From positions 3,631-67,630 of the forward strand of contig JBBSCB010000016.1 in NCBI GenBank assembly GCA_038250675.1: a stretch of DNA of 64,000 bases. Reading direction: 5' to 3'. The notes below the pieces were generated by a model, which made no database searches, was not told the origin of the DNA, and saw only the letters and a list, made by a program, of their open reading frames with translations. Shown in pieces: positions 45,193 to 53,764 of the stretch. Both the position numbers and the translations under genes were made by a program. The stretch comes from JAICUF01 sp038250675 (GTDB lineage: Bacteria > Gemmatimonadota > Gemmatimonadetes > Gemmatimonadales > GWC2-71-9). Positions within the stretch are counted from its first letter, which is position 1. Each line of letters begins with the position of its first letter.

Positions 45193-47693
45193 GCGAGCGC
45201 ATCGCGCCCGGGGTCCGGGCCTATCTCGCCGCTGAAATCTCGGCGGCGGGTGGGCGCGAGGTGTCATTCGTCGCGGAGGTGGACCGCGATGGCACCGTCA
45301 CGTCGGCGCGGGTCGTCGCGCGGGGAACGGTGGACATGGTGCTGGCGCTGCCCGGCGTAGCCCGACGCGGCGAGATGTTCCTGCACAACCACCCGGGTGG
45401 GCGGCTGGACCCATCCGGCGCGGACCTGGCCGTGGCCGCGCGGCTGCACGACGGCGGCATCGGCTTCGGAATTCTCGACAACGAGGCGACCGAGCTCTAC
45501 GTCGTTGTGGAAGTGCCCTGCGATCGTGTGCTGGCGCGGGTGGATCCGTTCGACGTGATCGACACACTGGGCGAGGACGGCCCGATCGCCCGGCTGATGG
45601 GTCAGTACGAGGATCGGCGGAGCCAGCGCGACATGGCGGCGTATATCGCGGACGGATACAACGACGGCGGGACGCTGCTGCTGGAGGCGGGGACCGGCGT
45701 CGGGAAGTCGTTTGCCTATCTGGTGCCCGCGCTGGCCTGGGCCCGCGCGAACGGCGAGCGCACCGTGGTCAGCACCAACACCATCAATCTGCAGGAGCAG
45801 CTGGTCGGCAAGGACCTGCCGCTCCTGCGCACCGCGCTCGCCTGCGAAGAGCACACGCCGACGTTTGCGCTGCTCAAGGGCTGGCGCAACTACCTCTGCC
45901 TGGCGCGGATGCACCAGGCGGTCTCGGCCCAGCGGACGCTGCTGGAACAAGACAAACTCGACGAGCTATACGGCATCGCCGAATGGGCCGGGCACACCGC
46001 CGACGGAACGCTGAGCGACCTGCCGGTGCAGCCGACACCGGAGGTCTGGGACGAGGTGAGCGCCGAGTCGGACCTGTGCACCCGGATGAAATGTCCCGAG
46101 TTCGACCGCTGCTTCCTTTTCCGCGCGCGACGCCGGGCGGCGGACGCGGACGTGGTGGTCGTCAACCACCACCTGCTGGCCGCCGACCTGGCGGTGCGGA
46201 AGGAGCAGGACAACTGGACCGAAGCCGCGGTGCTGCCGCCGTACCAGCGACTCATCCTGGACGAGGCGCATCATATCGAGGACGTCGCGGCCGCCCATCT
46301 GGGCGTGCAGGTCTCGAGCCGTGCCGTGCGCCGGCTGCTGGGCCGGTTCGAGCGCAACGGCCGCGGGCTGGCGCCGACGCTGGCGCACGAGTTGGCCGCG
46401 CGCGCCGATCTCATGAGCCGCGCCAGTCTCGACCTGTTGCGCGAACGGCTCCTGCCCGCCGTCGCCGACGCCCGCCGCTCGACCGAGCATCTCTTCGCCC
46501 GGCTATCGGCGCTGCTCGACGCCGGCCCGGCGGGCCAGCTCCGGCTGGATGAGGGGTTCGTAGCGCACGAGGTGTGGTCGGACGGCCTCGGCGCCGAGCT
46601 GGACGCGGCGCTCACGGCGTTCCGGGCGCTCAAGGAGCTGATCGAAACGATCGCCGACCGGCTGGGGCAAGCGGAGGACAGCGATCGGCGGGCACCGCTC
46701 CTTCAGGAACTGCGCGGCGTGATGCGCCGCTTGGACGGTGTGTCCGATGGGCTCAATCGCACGCTGCGCCCAGCGACGGGCGGCCCGCCGACGGTCCGGT
46801 GGATGGAGCGATCGGGACGCCGATCGCAGGATGTGACGCTGGCGGCGGTGCCGCTCGACCTGGCGCCGATACTCCGCGAGTTGCTGTTCGACCGGCTGGC
46901 CACCACGGTGCTGACCAGCGCCACGCTCGCGGCCTCCGGCGAATTCGATTTCCTGGAATCGCGCGTAGGGTTGGGGGGCGACGGGTCGCCGGTGACGGTG
47001 CGGGAGATCTTTTCGTCGCCGTTCGACTATCCGTCGCAGTGTCTGTTCGGCATTCCGACCGACATTCCCGAGCCGCGGGAGAACGAGGCGGGCCACGCCG
47101 CCGCGGTGGCGCAGGTCGTGAGCGACCTGGCCTATGCCTCCGATGGGGGGATGTTCGTCCTCTTTACGAGTCACGCGGCGCTGCAGCGGGCCGCCGCCTG
47201 GCTGCGTCAGGCGCTGGGCACGCGGTGGCCGCTGCTGGTGCAGGGGGAGGCGCCGCGGGACGTGCTGCTGCGCCGGTTCCGCGACGCCGGGAACGGCATT
47301 CTGCTCGGCACCGATTCGTTCTGGGAAGGGGTCGACGTGCCAGGGCGCGCGCTCCGCACTCTCGTTCTCAACAAGCTACCTTTCAAGGTGCCGTCGGAGC
47401 CGCTTACGGCCGCCCGTCTGGAGCGGCTGGCAGAGCAGGGTGAGGACGGATTCATGAGCTACCTCCTCCCGCATGCCGCACTCAAGCTCAAGCAGGGCTT
47501 TGGGCGGTTGATCCGGAGCCGCCAGGACGTCGGCGTGGTGGTGCTGCTGGACAGCCGGGTCGTCACCAAGCGGTACGGACCGCTGATCCTGAGCGGTCTC
47601 CCGCGCGCCGAGCGCGTGGTGGCACCGTGGGCGCAGGTGCGCACCAAATGTGAAGATTTTTTTGCCCGGAACGGCATCGGAGCGAGCGTATGA
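45189..47693 (+). CDS. JAMM-domain / DinG-type XPD-family helicase fusion
   Basis: 834 residues, TTG start at 45189 overlapping the previous stop (TTGA). Residues about 20 to 110 fit a JAB/MPN-type domain: Glu 30, then H66-N-H68 with Ser 76 and Asp 79, the HxHx7SxxD metal-site pattern also found in RadC-like proteins. After a linker comes a DinG/XPD helicase: Walker A EAGTGVGKS at 166 to 174, a four-Cys iron-sulphur-like set in YLCLAR, DLCTRMKCPEFDRC, DEAHHIEDVA, then a C-terminal domain with LTSATLA and GTDSFWEGVDVPGRALR. DinG unwinds R-loops and damaged DNA; the JAMM domain's substrate is unknown. A protease or deubiquitinase-like function is speculative. Confidence 0.85.
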   Translation: MSERIAPGVRAYLAAEISAAGGREVSFVAEVDRDGTVTSARVVARGTVDMVLALPGVARRGEMFLHNHPGGRLDPSGADLAVAARLHDGGIGFGILDNEATELYVVVEVPCDRVLARVDPFDVIDTLGEDGPIARLMGQYEDRRSQRDMAAYIADGYNDGGTLLLEAGTGVGKSFAYLVPALAWARANGERTVVSTNTINLQEQLVGKDLPLLRTALACEEHTPTFALLKGWRNYLCLARMHQAVSAQRTLLEQDKLDELYGIAEWAGHTADGTLSDLPVQPTPEVWDEVSAESDLCTRMKCPEFDRCFLFRARRRAADADVVVVNHHLLAADLAVRKEQDNWTEAAVLPPYQRLILDEAHHIEDVAAAHLGVQVSSRAVRRLLGRFERNGRGLAPTLAHELAARADLMSRASLDLLRERLLPAVADARRSTEHLFARLSALLDAGPAGQLRLDEGFVAHEVWSDGLGAELDAALTAFRALKELIETIADRLGQAEDSDRRAPLLQELRGVMRRLDGVSDGLNRTLRPATGGPPTVRWMERSGRRSQDVTLAAVPLDLAPILRELLFDRLATTVLTSATLAASGEFDFLESRVGLGGDGSPVTVREIFSSPFDYPSQCLFGIPTDIPEPRENEAGHAAAVAQVVSDLAYASDGGMFVLFTSHAALQRAAAWLRQALGTRWPLLVQGEAPRDVLLRRFRDAGNGILLGTDSFWEGVDVPGRALRTLVLNKLPFKVPSEPLTAARLERLAEQGEDGFMSYLLPHAALKLKQGFGRLIRSRQDVGVVVLLDSRVVTKRYGPLILSGLPRAERVVAPWAQVRTKCEDFFARNGIGASV

Positions 47694-48316
47694 TTCCCAT
47701 CACGCCGTCGAAGATCGTGTGCGTCGGACGCAATTACGTGGCGCATGCCAGGGAGCTGGGCAACGAGCTGCCGGAGCGGCCGATGTTGTTCCTCAAGCCC
47801 CCCAGCGCACTCCTGGCCGACGGCGGCACGATCGAGCTGCCGGCCGCGTCGACGCGCGTGGAATTCGAGGGCGAGATCGGGGTGGTCATCGGCACCCGGC
47901 TCCGGCGCGCGGACGCCGGCACCGCGGAACGCGGCATCCGCGGGTTCGTCGCCGCCAACGACGTCACCGCGCGAGACCTCCAGAAGCCGGATGGCCAGTG
48001 GGGCCGCGCCAAGGGATTCGACACCTTCTGCCCCGTCAGTGCGACGGTCCGCGAGGGGCTCGACTGGCGTGCGCTGTCCGTGATCACCCGGCTCAACGGC
48101 GACGAGCGCCAGCGGGCGCCGAGCACGGACATGCACTTTTCGATTCCCGAGCTGCTGGCCTACATCAGCGGCGTCATGACGCTCGAGCCGGACGACCTGG
48201 TGCTCACGGGAACGCCGGCCGGCGTCGGTCCTCTGGCCGAGGGAGACACCGTCGAGGTGGAGATTCCCGGCGTCGGCATCGTCGCCAACACGGTGCGCGC
48301 GGAGCCCGCGAGATGA
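47690..48316 (+). CDS. Fumarylacetoacetate hydrolase family protein
   Basis: 208 residues, FAH/HpaG fold. SKIVCVGRNYVAHARELGNE at the N terminus, MLFLKPPSALL, metal ligands in VEFEGEIGVVIG (E-x-E), FVAANDVTARDLQ with Asp, KGFDTFCPV and TPAGVGPL near the end. Such enzymes hydrolyse or decarboxylate acylpyruvates and related diketo acids; substrate here unknown. ATG overlaps the helicase stop (ATGA); an aminotransferase follows, also overlapping. Confidence 0.9.
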   Translation: MIPITPSKIVCVGRNYVAHARELGNELPERPMLFLKPPSALLADGGTIELPAASTRVEFEGEIGVVIGTRLRRADAGTAERGIRGFVAANDVTARDLQKPDGQWGRAKGFDTFCPVSATVREGLDWRALSVITRLNGDERQRAPSTDMHFSIPELLAYISGVMTLEPDDLVLTGTPAGVGPLAEGDTVEVEIPGVGIVANTVRAEPAR

Positions 48317-49509
48317 TCGGCTTCAGCGACCGTCTGCACGCGCTTCCCGGCTATCCGCTGGCCGAGATCCCGACGATCAAGCGGCGGCTGATCGAGGCGG
48401 GAATGGACGTGATCGACATGGGCGCGGGCGACAACGACACGCCGCCGCCGGCGATCGCCGTGGAGGCAATGACCACCGCGCTGGCCAATCCTTCGCTGAG
48501 CAAGTACGGATTCCAGCAGGGACTCCCCGCGTTCCGCGAGGCCGCGTCCCGCTGGGTCGAGCGGCGGTTCGGGGTGCGATTCGACCCGGCCACGGAGACG
48601 CTCCCGCTCATCGGCTCCAAGGAAGGCCTCAGCCATCTGCCGCTGGCGGTGGCCAATCCTGGCGATCTCACGATCGTGCCCGAGCCCGGCTACCAGGCCT
48701 ACCTCGGCGGGTCGATCCTGGCGGGTGCTGTGCCCCATGTCGTGCCGCTCCGCCCGGAGAACGGTTTCCTGCTGGAGTTGGGGGAGCTTCCGCCCGAGGT
48801 GCTCCGCCGCGCCCGCGTGGCGTTCGTCAATTATCCCAATAACCCCACCGCGGCGATTGCGCCGCGCGACTATCTCGAACGCACCGTGGCGATCTGCCGC
48901 CAGTACGACATTCTCCTCGCCTACGACAACGCGTACTGCGACCTGACGTTCGACGGCTACCGTGCACCCAGCATCTTCGAGATCGACGGCGCGCGCGATG
49001 TGGCCATCGAGTTCTTCTCGCTGTCCAAGAGCTTCTCGATGACCGGCTGGCGCATTGGCTTTGCCGCAGGCCGTCCCGAGCTGATCGCTGCGCTCACACG
49101 CGTCAAGTCGTACGTGGACACCGGGCCCTTCCTCGCCATTCAGGCGGCGGCGGTGGCGGTGCTGGACCATGCGGACCAGATCGTAGCACCGATCCGGGCC
49201 GAGCTCGAACGGCGGCGCGATGCGGGCGTGGCGGCGCTGCGCGAGGCGGGACTGCCGATCGAACCGCCCAGCGCAGCGATGTATCTCTGGGTCCCGCTGC
49301 CGGCCGGGGTTCCGTCCGCGCCGTTTGCGCGGCGGGCGCTGGAGGAGACCGGCGCGCTGGTGATGGCCGGCAGCGGGTTCGGGCCCGCCGGCGAGGGATT
49401 CTTCCGTATTGCGCTGACGGTGGGCCCGGAGCGGCTGGCCGAAGGAGTCCGCCGCGTGGGCGCGGTGCTCGATCAGGTGCACCGGAATGCGCTCGCGCCG
49501 ACCACTTGA
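48313..49509 (+). CDS. Class I/II pyridoxal-phosphate aminotransferase
   Basis: 398 residues, fold type I. GYPLAEIPTIKRRLIEAG at the N terminus, YGFQQGLPAFREAA, VNYPNNPTAA (Asn of the PLP site), AYDNAYCDLTFDG (Asp/Tyr), and the Schiff-base Lys in SLSKSFSMTGWRIGF; Arg in FRIALTVG binds the substrate carboxylate. Resembles LL-diaminopimelate or aspartate aminotransferases of the DapL-like group; the amino donor cannot be assigned. ATG overlaps the FAH gene; the following gene begins 23 bases before its stop. Confidence 0.9.
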   Translation: MIGFSDRLHALPGYPLAEIPTIKRRLIEAGMDVIDMGAGDNDTPPPAIAVEAMTTALANPSLSKYGFQQGLPAFREAASRWVERRFGVRFDPATETLPLIGSKEGLSHLPLAVANPGDLTIVPEPGYQAYLGGSILAGAVPHVVPLRPENGFLLELGELPPEVLRRARVAFVNYPNNPTAAIAPRDYLERTVAICRQYDILLAYDNAYCDLTFDGYRAPSIFEIDGARDVAIEFFSLSKSFSMTGWRIGFAAGRPELIAALTRVKSYVDTGPFLAIQAAAVAVLDHADQIVAPIRAELERRRDAGVAALREAGLPIEPPSAAMYLWVPLPAGVPSAPFARRALEETGALVMAGSGFGPAGEGFFRIALTVGPERLAEGVRRVGAVLDQVHRNALAPTT

Positions 49510-50326
49510 GCTGACGCTCCCAGCGCCGAGGCGGTGGCCCCGCGGGGTGATCGCCGCCAGCGTGGCGGCGCACGTCGTACTGCTCTGGATCGTGCTGCAC
49601 AATCGCTGGATCCCGCTGCTGCAGCCGCCGGTCGAGGAGCAGGTGGTGCTGGTGGCGCTGCCGGCACCCGGCACCCCGGCACCGGCGCCGGTGGTCGCAC
49701 GGCAGCCCGTCGTCGCGCCCACGGTCCGGGTGGGAGTACCGCCAGCGTCGCCGAACCCGGGCAAGGCGGTGTCCCCGGTCGAGGCGGTCGTCCCGCCGCA
49801 CTCGGCGTCGGCAGCGGACACCGGCGGGTCGGTCACCGCGTCCCGCATCGGGCCGGGCTATGCCCACGGCAAGCTCTGGGTGGAGCCGCAGGCGCTGCCC
49901 ACGCCGGAGCTCGCCGCGCGCGCGCTCCGCGGCCATGTCGTGCTGGTGGACAGCGCGACGCGCGCCATCATCCAGGCGTTTCTGGACAGCATCGCGGCGG
50001 ACTCGGCGTCGAAAGCCGCGATGCTGCCGAGCTGGACGACGACGATCGCCGGCCAGAAGTTCGGCCTGGACTCCAGGTACATCTACATTGCCGGTCTCAA
50101 GATCCCGGCGGCGGTGCTGGCGCTGCTGCCGCTGCCCCACGGCAACGAGTCGCAGGCGTTCGACCGTTCCAGCTGGCTGTATGACGACCTGCGCTATGCC
50201 GCGCAGCGCTCAGCCAACATGGAGGACTTCAAGCGGGAGATCGCCGACATCCGGGCGCGGACGGAGGCCGCGCGCCGATTCGAGCAGAACCGCCGCACCC
50301 CACCGCCCAAGGAGCAGCCGCAGTGA
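49487..50326 (+). CDS. Unknown protein with TonB-like N-terminal anchor
   Basis: 279 residues. Basic start, one membrane helix (RGVIAASVAAHVVLLWIVLH, about 19 to 38), then a long Pro/Val/Ala stretch (about 55 to 115) as in TonB periplasmic linkers, then a domain with GHVVLVDSATRAIIQAFLDS and YIYIAGLKIPAAVLALLPLP, ending in charged helix. No TonB C-terminal domain is seen. ATG 49487; overlaps the aminotransferase by 23 bases and the next gene by GTGA. Function unknown. Confidence 0.65.
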   Translation: MRSRRPLELTLPAPRRWPRGVIAASVAAHVVLLWIVLHNRWIPLLQPPVEEQVVLVALPAPGTPAPAPVVARQPVVAPTVRVGVPPASPNPGKAVSPVEAVVPPHSASAADTGGSVTASRIGPGYAHGKLWVEPQALPTPELAARALRGHVVLVDSATRAIIQAFLDSIAADSASKAAMLPSWTTTIAGQKFGLDSRYIYIAGLKIPAAVLALLPLPHGNESQAFDRSSWLYDDLRYAAQRSANMEDFKREIADIRARTEAARRFEQNRRTPPPKEQPQ

Positions 50327-50757
50327 AGCTCGTGGACACCGATGAAACGATCGTGCTGGTGACCGGCATCGAGGCGGAGCGCGACCTCGCGCTCGCCGCC
50401 CGGCTCAAGCAGCAGATCGACCAGCGTGGCGATGGTCACGCCTATCGCCGGGGCGTGACGGTATCCGACGACTGGTATCTCGACAACGGCGTGCTGCAGC
50501 AGAATCCGACCATCGCGATCGGCGGGCCCGGGGCCAACGCGCTGACCCAGGCCTACGTAGGCGAGCTGGCCACGATCTACAGCGAGAGCGAGCGGATCTT
50601 CGTGCAGGCGGACTTCGAAGCCGAGGCCAAGCGGGTCAGTCTCTGGGGCGCCGATGCCGCGTCCACCGCCGCGGCGGTGGACGCGTTCGTGGTGCACGGC
50701 TTTCTCGATGATCTGCTGAGGCGGATCTGGCGCTTCCGGATGGAAACGCTGGTCTAG
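50323..50757 (+). CDS. Unknown protein, 144 residues
   Basis: GTG 50323 overlaps the previous stop. VDTDETIVLVTGIEAERDLA, VSDDWYLDNGVLQQNPTIAI, GGPGANALTQAYVGELATIY and WGADAASTAAAVDAFVVHGF can be seen: alternating strands and helices with a glycine-rich GGPGAN turn; no signal peptide. It resembles small alpha/beta proteins sometimes found in S-layer-like contexts, but I cannot name the family. Tail-to-tail with the acidic protein gene (4-base overlap). Confidence 0.6.
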   Translation: MKLVDTDETIVLVTGIEAERDLALAARLKQQIDQRGDGHAYRRGVTVSDDWYLDNGVLQQNPTIAIGGPGANALTQAYVGELATIYSESERIFVQADFEAEAKRVSLWGADAASTAAAVDAFVVHGFLDDLLRRIWRFRMETLV

Positions 50758-51350
50758 CGGGGTCCTTCCAATCCGAGGAGGTCCGCCAGCGCGCGGTCCA
50801 CCACCTCGGACGTCTTGCCCTCGATCACCTTCATCAGGATGTCGGCCGCCTCGTGCGGCAGGCTCTCGGGATAGATCCGGTCGCGATCGAACCGCACGAT
50901 GTTGCCCAGCGGCAGCGGCGTGACTTCCGCTTCCTCTTCGTCGTCCGCTTCGTCGTCTTCATCGTCGTCGCCCGCGACCGCCGCTTCGTACCCGGCGCCG
51001 GGCACGCTCGCCGCCCATGGTTCCTCGCCCTCATCGTCCTGCTCCGCCTCCGGCACGGGCACCATCGCGTAGAGCTGGCACTGGAGTCCCGGTGGCGCCT
51101 CTCGCGCCACCAGCACGACCTTTACCGGCGCGGCAAAGAGCCGGTACTCCTGCACCTGACCCCACGCCTCAGGTGGCATGACGCAGCGGGCCACCAGCCG
51201 TTCGCCGCAGTAGGTCCCCATACAGACCATGCCGTCGGGCGTGCGCTCGTCCTCCACGATGGTCACGGTGAGCACGACGGGCGCATCGGTGACGGCGAGT
51301 GCCACGGGTGTCGGCTGTTCGCCGGCTGGGGTCGGGACGTCGTTATCCAT
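50754..51350 (-). CDS. Unknown protein with acidic run
   Basis: 198 residues from ATG 51350, no signal peptide. A beta-rich N-terminal half (APVVLTVTIVEDERTPDGM, LFAAPVKVVLVAREAPPG), then a run of Asp/Glu (AGDDDEDDEADDEEEAEV, about 125 to 143), then FDRDRIYPESLPHEAADILM and an amphipathic end. Cys in GMVCMGTYC. No recognised family; the acidic run suggests a soluble nucleic-acid-avoiding or binding mimic, not shown. Adjacent to gltX. Confidence 0.6.
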   Translation of the reverse strand: MDNDVPTPAGEQPTPVALAVTDAPVVLTVTIVEDERTPDGMVCMGTYCGERLVARCVMPPEAWGQVQEYRLFAAPVKVVLVAREAPPGLQCQLYAMVPVPEAEQDDEGEEPWAASVPGAGYEAAVAGDDDEDDEADDEEEAEVTPLPLGNIVRFDRDRIYPESLPHEAADILMKVIEGKTSEVVDRALADLLGLEGPR

Positions 51351-51391
51351 GACGCAATAAAATCGGTTCCCGTGCCTGAAGCGACCCGCGC

Positions 51392-52813
51392 CTAGGCACC
51401 GGTCGCGGCGGCCGCGCGAATTCGTGCCAGACTCGCGGACCGGCCCACCGTGGCCAGCAGCTCGTTGACCGGCTCCGAGACCGTGGTGCCGGTCAGCGCG
51501 ACCCGCACCGGCTGCATGGCGTCACCCAGCTTCAGTCCGTGCGCATCTGCCGCGCCCTTGAGCCGCTCGAGGATCGTCCCGGCGTTCCAGTCGGACTCCG
51601 GGACCGCGTCGAGTGCATCGGCGACGACGTTGAGGTTGGCGGCGAAGGCATCAGCCAGCTTCCGGCGCAGCGCGACGGCCTTGTCATCGGGCGCGCGGCG
51701 GGGCCCTTCCAGGCGCACCGCCACCTGCTCGGCCAGTTGCAGGATCGTCCGCGACCGAATCTTCACGGCATCCACCAGCGGCGCGAGATCACGTGCGCCG
51801 GGTGCGACGCCCATGGACTCGAGCTGATGGCGCACCGCCGGCAGCAGCGACGCCGCGGTGGCCGCTGAGAGATACTGGCCGTTCATCCACTCGAGCTTCA
51901 CGGTATCGAACACGGCCGGCTTGCTCTGGATCGCTTCCAGCGAAAAGAGCTCGATCATCTCCGACTCGGGGAGGATTTCGCGGTCGCCGCCGGGTGACCA
52001 GCCCAGCAGCGCCAGGAAGTTGCGCATCGCGGCGGGAAAGATGCCGAGCTGCTGATAGTCGCCGACAGCGGTGGCGCCGTGGCGCTTGCTGAGCTTCTTG
52101 CCGTCGGTCCCAAGGATCATGGGCACGTGGGCAAAGACCGGCGGCTGGTGCCCCAGTGCGCGGTAGAGCGCGATCTGCTTGGGCGTGTTGGAAACGTGGT
52201 CGTCGCCCCGGATGACATGGGTGATGCGCATGTCGATATCGTCGGAGACGACGGCCAGGTTGTAAATGGCGGTGCCGTCGCTCCGGAGGATCACGAAGTC
52301 ATCGAGATCGTGGCCTTGGAAGCTGATCCGCCCGTGCACGGCGTCGTCCCAGGCCAGCTCCTCGTCGGGCATGGCGATGCGGATGGTGTATGGCGTCCGC
52401 TGCGCCAGCCGGGCCTGCACGGCGTCGGCATCCAGGCGTCGGCAGCGACCGTCGTAACGGAATGCGGCGGCTCCGCCCCGGTTGCGCTGCAGATCGAGCT
52501 CTTCCCGGGTGCAAAAGCACCGATACGCAGCGCGGGCGGCCAGCAACCGCTCCGCGTCTGCGCGATGGCGGGTGGCGTTGGCACCCTGGAACACCGGGCC
52601 TTCACCCCAGTCGATGCCCAGCCACCGGAGGCCATCGAGGATGACCTGGGTATGCGCCTCCGTGCTTCGCTCACGATCGGTGTCCTCGATGCGGAGCACG
52701 AAGGTGCCCCCGGTCTTCCGCGCATAGAGCCAGTTGAAGAGTGCGGTGCGGGCGCCGCCGACGTGGAGATAGCCGGTGGGGGAGGGGGCGAATCGGACGC
52801 GTGGAGGTGTCAT
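51392..52813 (-). CDS. gltX: Glutamate-tRNA ligase
   Basis: Charges tRNA-Glu (and possibly tRNA-Gln). 473 residues, class I. APSPTGYLHVGGARTALFNW carries the HIGH-type motif (HVGG), RIEDTDRERS follows, HVPMILGTDGKKLSKRHGA contains the KMSKS-type motif, and the C-terminal anticodon-binding helical part includes a Cys in FCTREEL of the zinc-like region. ATG 52813. tRNA-Ser(GCT) lies just upstream on the same strand, separated by a strong hairpin. Confidence 0.96.
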   Translation of the reverse strand: MTPPRVRFAPSPTGYLHVGGARTALFNWLYARKTGGTFVLRIEDTDRERSTEAHTQVILDGLRWLGIDWGEGPVFQGANATRHRADAERLLAARAAYRCFCTREELDLQRNRGGAAAFRYDGRCRRLDADAVQARLAQRTPYTIRIAMPDEELAWDDAVHGRISFQGHDLDDFVILRSDGTAIYNLAVVSDDIDMRITHVIRGDDHVSNTPKQIALYRALGHQPPVFAHVPMILGTDGKKLSKRHGATAVGDYQQLGIFPAAMRNFLALLGWSPGGDREILPESEMIELFSLEAIQSKPAVFDTVKLEWMNGQYLSAATAASLLPAVRHQLESMGVAPGARDLAPLVDAVKIRSRTILQLAEQVAVRLEGPRRAPDDKAVALRRKLADAFAANLNVVADALDAVPESDWNAGTILERLKGAADAHGLKLGDAMQPVRVALTGTTVSEPVNELLATVGRSASLARIRAAAATGA

Positions 52814-52842
52814 GTGAGCCGTCGTTGGGGACCCAAGCGCAA

Positions 52843-52868
52843 AGGGTCTACCGATGCCGGTAGACCCT
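52843..52868 (-). terminator. Perfect 11-bp hairpin after tRNA-Ser(GCT)
   Basis: AGGGTCTACCG pairs perfectly with CGGTAGACCCT around a 4-base loop, beginning 8 bases past the tRNA 3' end on the minus strand; followed by TTTGCG, a short T-run. Reads as the terminator of the tRNA before gltX. Confidence 0.65.
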
Positions 52869-52876
52869 CGCGAGAG

Positions 52877-52966
<90 letters not shown>

Positions 52967-53088
52967 CCAGAGTTCGCGGAAAATCGCCCGGGCGGACCCG
53001 CGACGCAAGTGACGGCCGCGCGAGACGCCGCGGGGGATGCGACGCTTGCGCCGGCCAGCGCGCGGCCGTAGGTTGCCGTGGTCCTGAC

Positions 53089-53110
53089 CAAATGGTTGAA
53101 TCAAATGGTT
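53089..53110. repeat. Tandem 9-bp direct repeat overlapping the TetR start
   Basis: CAAATGGTT occurs at 53089-53097 and again at 53102-53110, separated by 4 bases; the second copy contains the ATG of the regulator. With the half-palindrome ACCA-AA-TGGT at 53087-53096 it is a candidate autoregulatory operator. Confidence 0.4.
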
Positions 53111-53764
53111 AAGAAGAAGCGTGCGCCGCGGGCCGCTGCCGATGACGGCGCCACCGAGCAACGGATCCTGAACGCCGCCCGGCTGGTCTTTGTCCGGCGG
53201 GGAACGGCGGGGGCCCGGATGCAGGAGATCGCGGAGGAAGCGGGGGTCAACAAGGCGCTCCTCCACTACTACTTCCGCAGCAAGGCCCGGCTCGCCGAGG
53301 CGGTCTTTCGCCATGGCGCGGGGCAGCTGCTGCCGCCCGTGCTGCAGACGCTGGGCTCCGACCTGCCGCTGCCCGCCAAGGTGGCGCGCGTGGTCGAGCT
53401 GGAGCTGGACCAGCTCACCCTGCATCCGTTTCTCCCGGCCTACATCCTCAGCGAACTCCACCACGATCCGGCGCGTGCGGGGCAGCTCATCGCCGGCGTG
53501 ACCGGCCAGCTCCCGTCGACGCTGGGACCCCGGATCTTCTCCACACTCCAGCGCCAGCTCGACGCGGAGGTGCGCGCCGGTCGGTTTCGTCCGATCGGGG
53601 CCGATCAGTTCGTGATCAATCTCCTATCGCTCTGCATCTTTCCATTCGCCGCGCGTCCGATGATCCAGGCGATGCTGAACCTCGGCGACAAGGGATTCGC
53701 AGGCTTCATCGACCGCCGTCGCGATGAGCTCGTACCGTTCTTTCTCGGAGCACTCCGCCCGTGA
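53105..53764 (+). CDS. TetR/AcrR family transcriptional regulator
   Basis: 219 residues from ATG 53105; an in-frame GTG at 53078 adds nine residues. No good ribosome site precedes either. The N-terminal helix-turn-helix (about 25 to 70) has ILNAARLVFVRRGTAGARMQ and IAEEAGVNKALLHYYFRSKA, the recognition-helix signature. The C-terminal ligand domain (about 80 to 215) is unspecific. It heads the efflux operon (TolC overlaps its stop by GTGA) and probably represses it; operator candidates are the direct repeats at its start. Confidence 0.9.
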   Translation: MVKKKRAPRAAADDGATEQRILNAARLVFVRRGTAGARMQEIAEEAGVNKALLHYYFRSKARLAEAVFRHGAGQLLPPVLQTLGSDLPLPAKVARVVELELDQLTLHPFLPAYILSELHHDPARAGQLIAGVTGQLPSTLGPRIFSTLQRQLDAEVRAGRFRPIGADQFVINLLSLCIFPFAARPMIQAMLNLGDKGFAGFIDRRRDELVPFFLGALRP

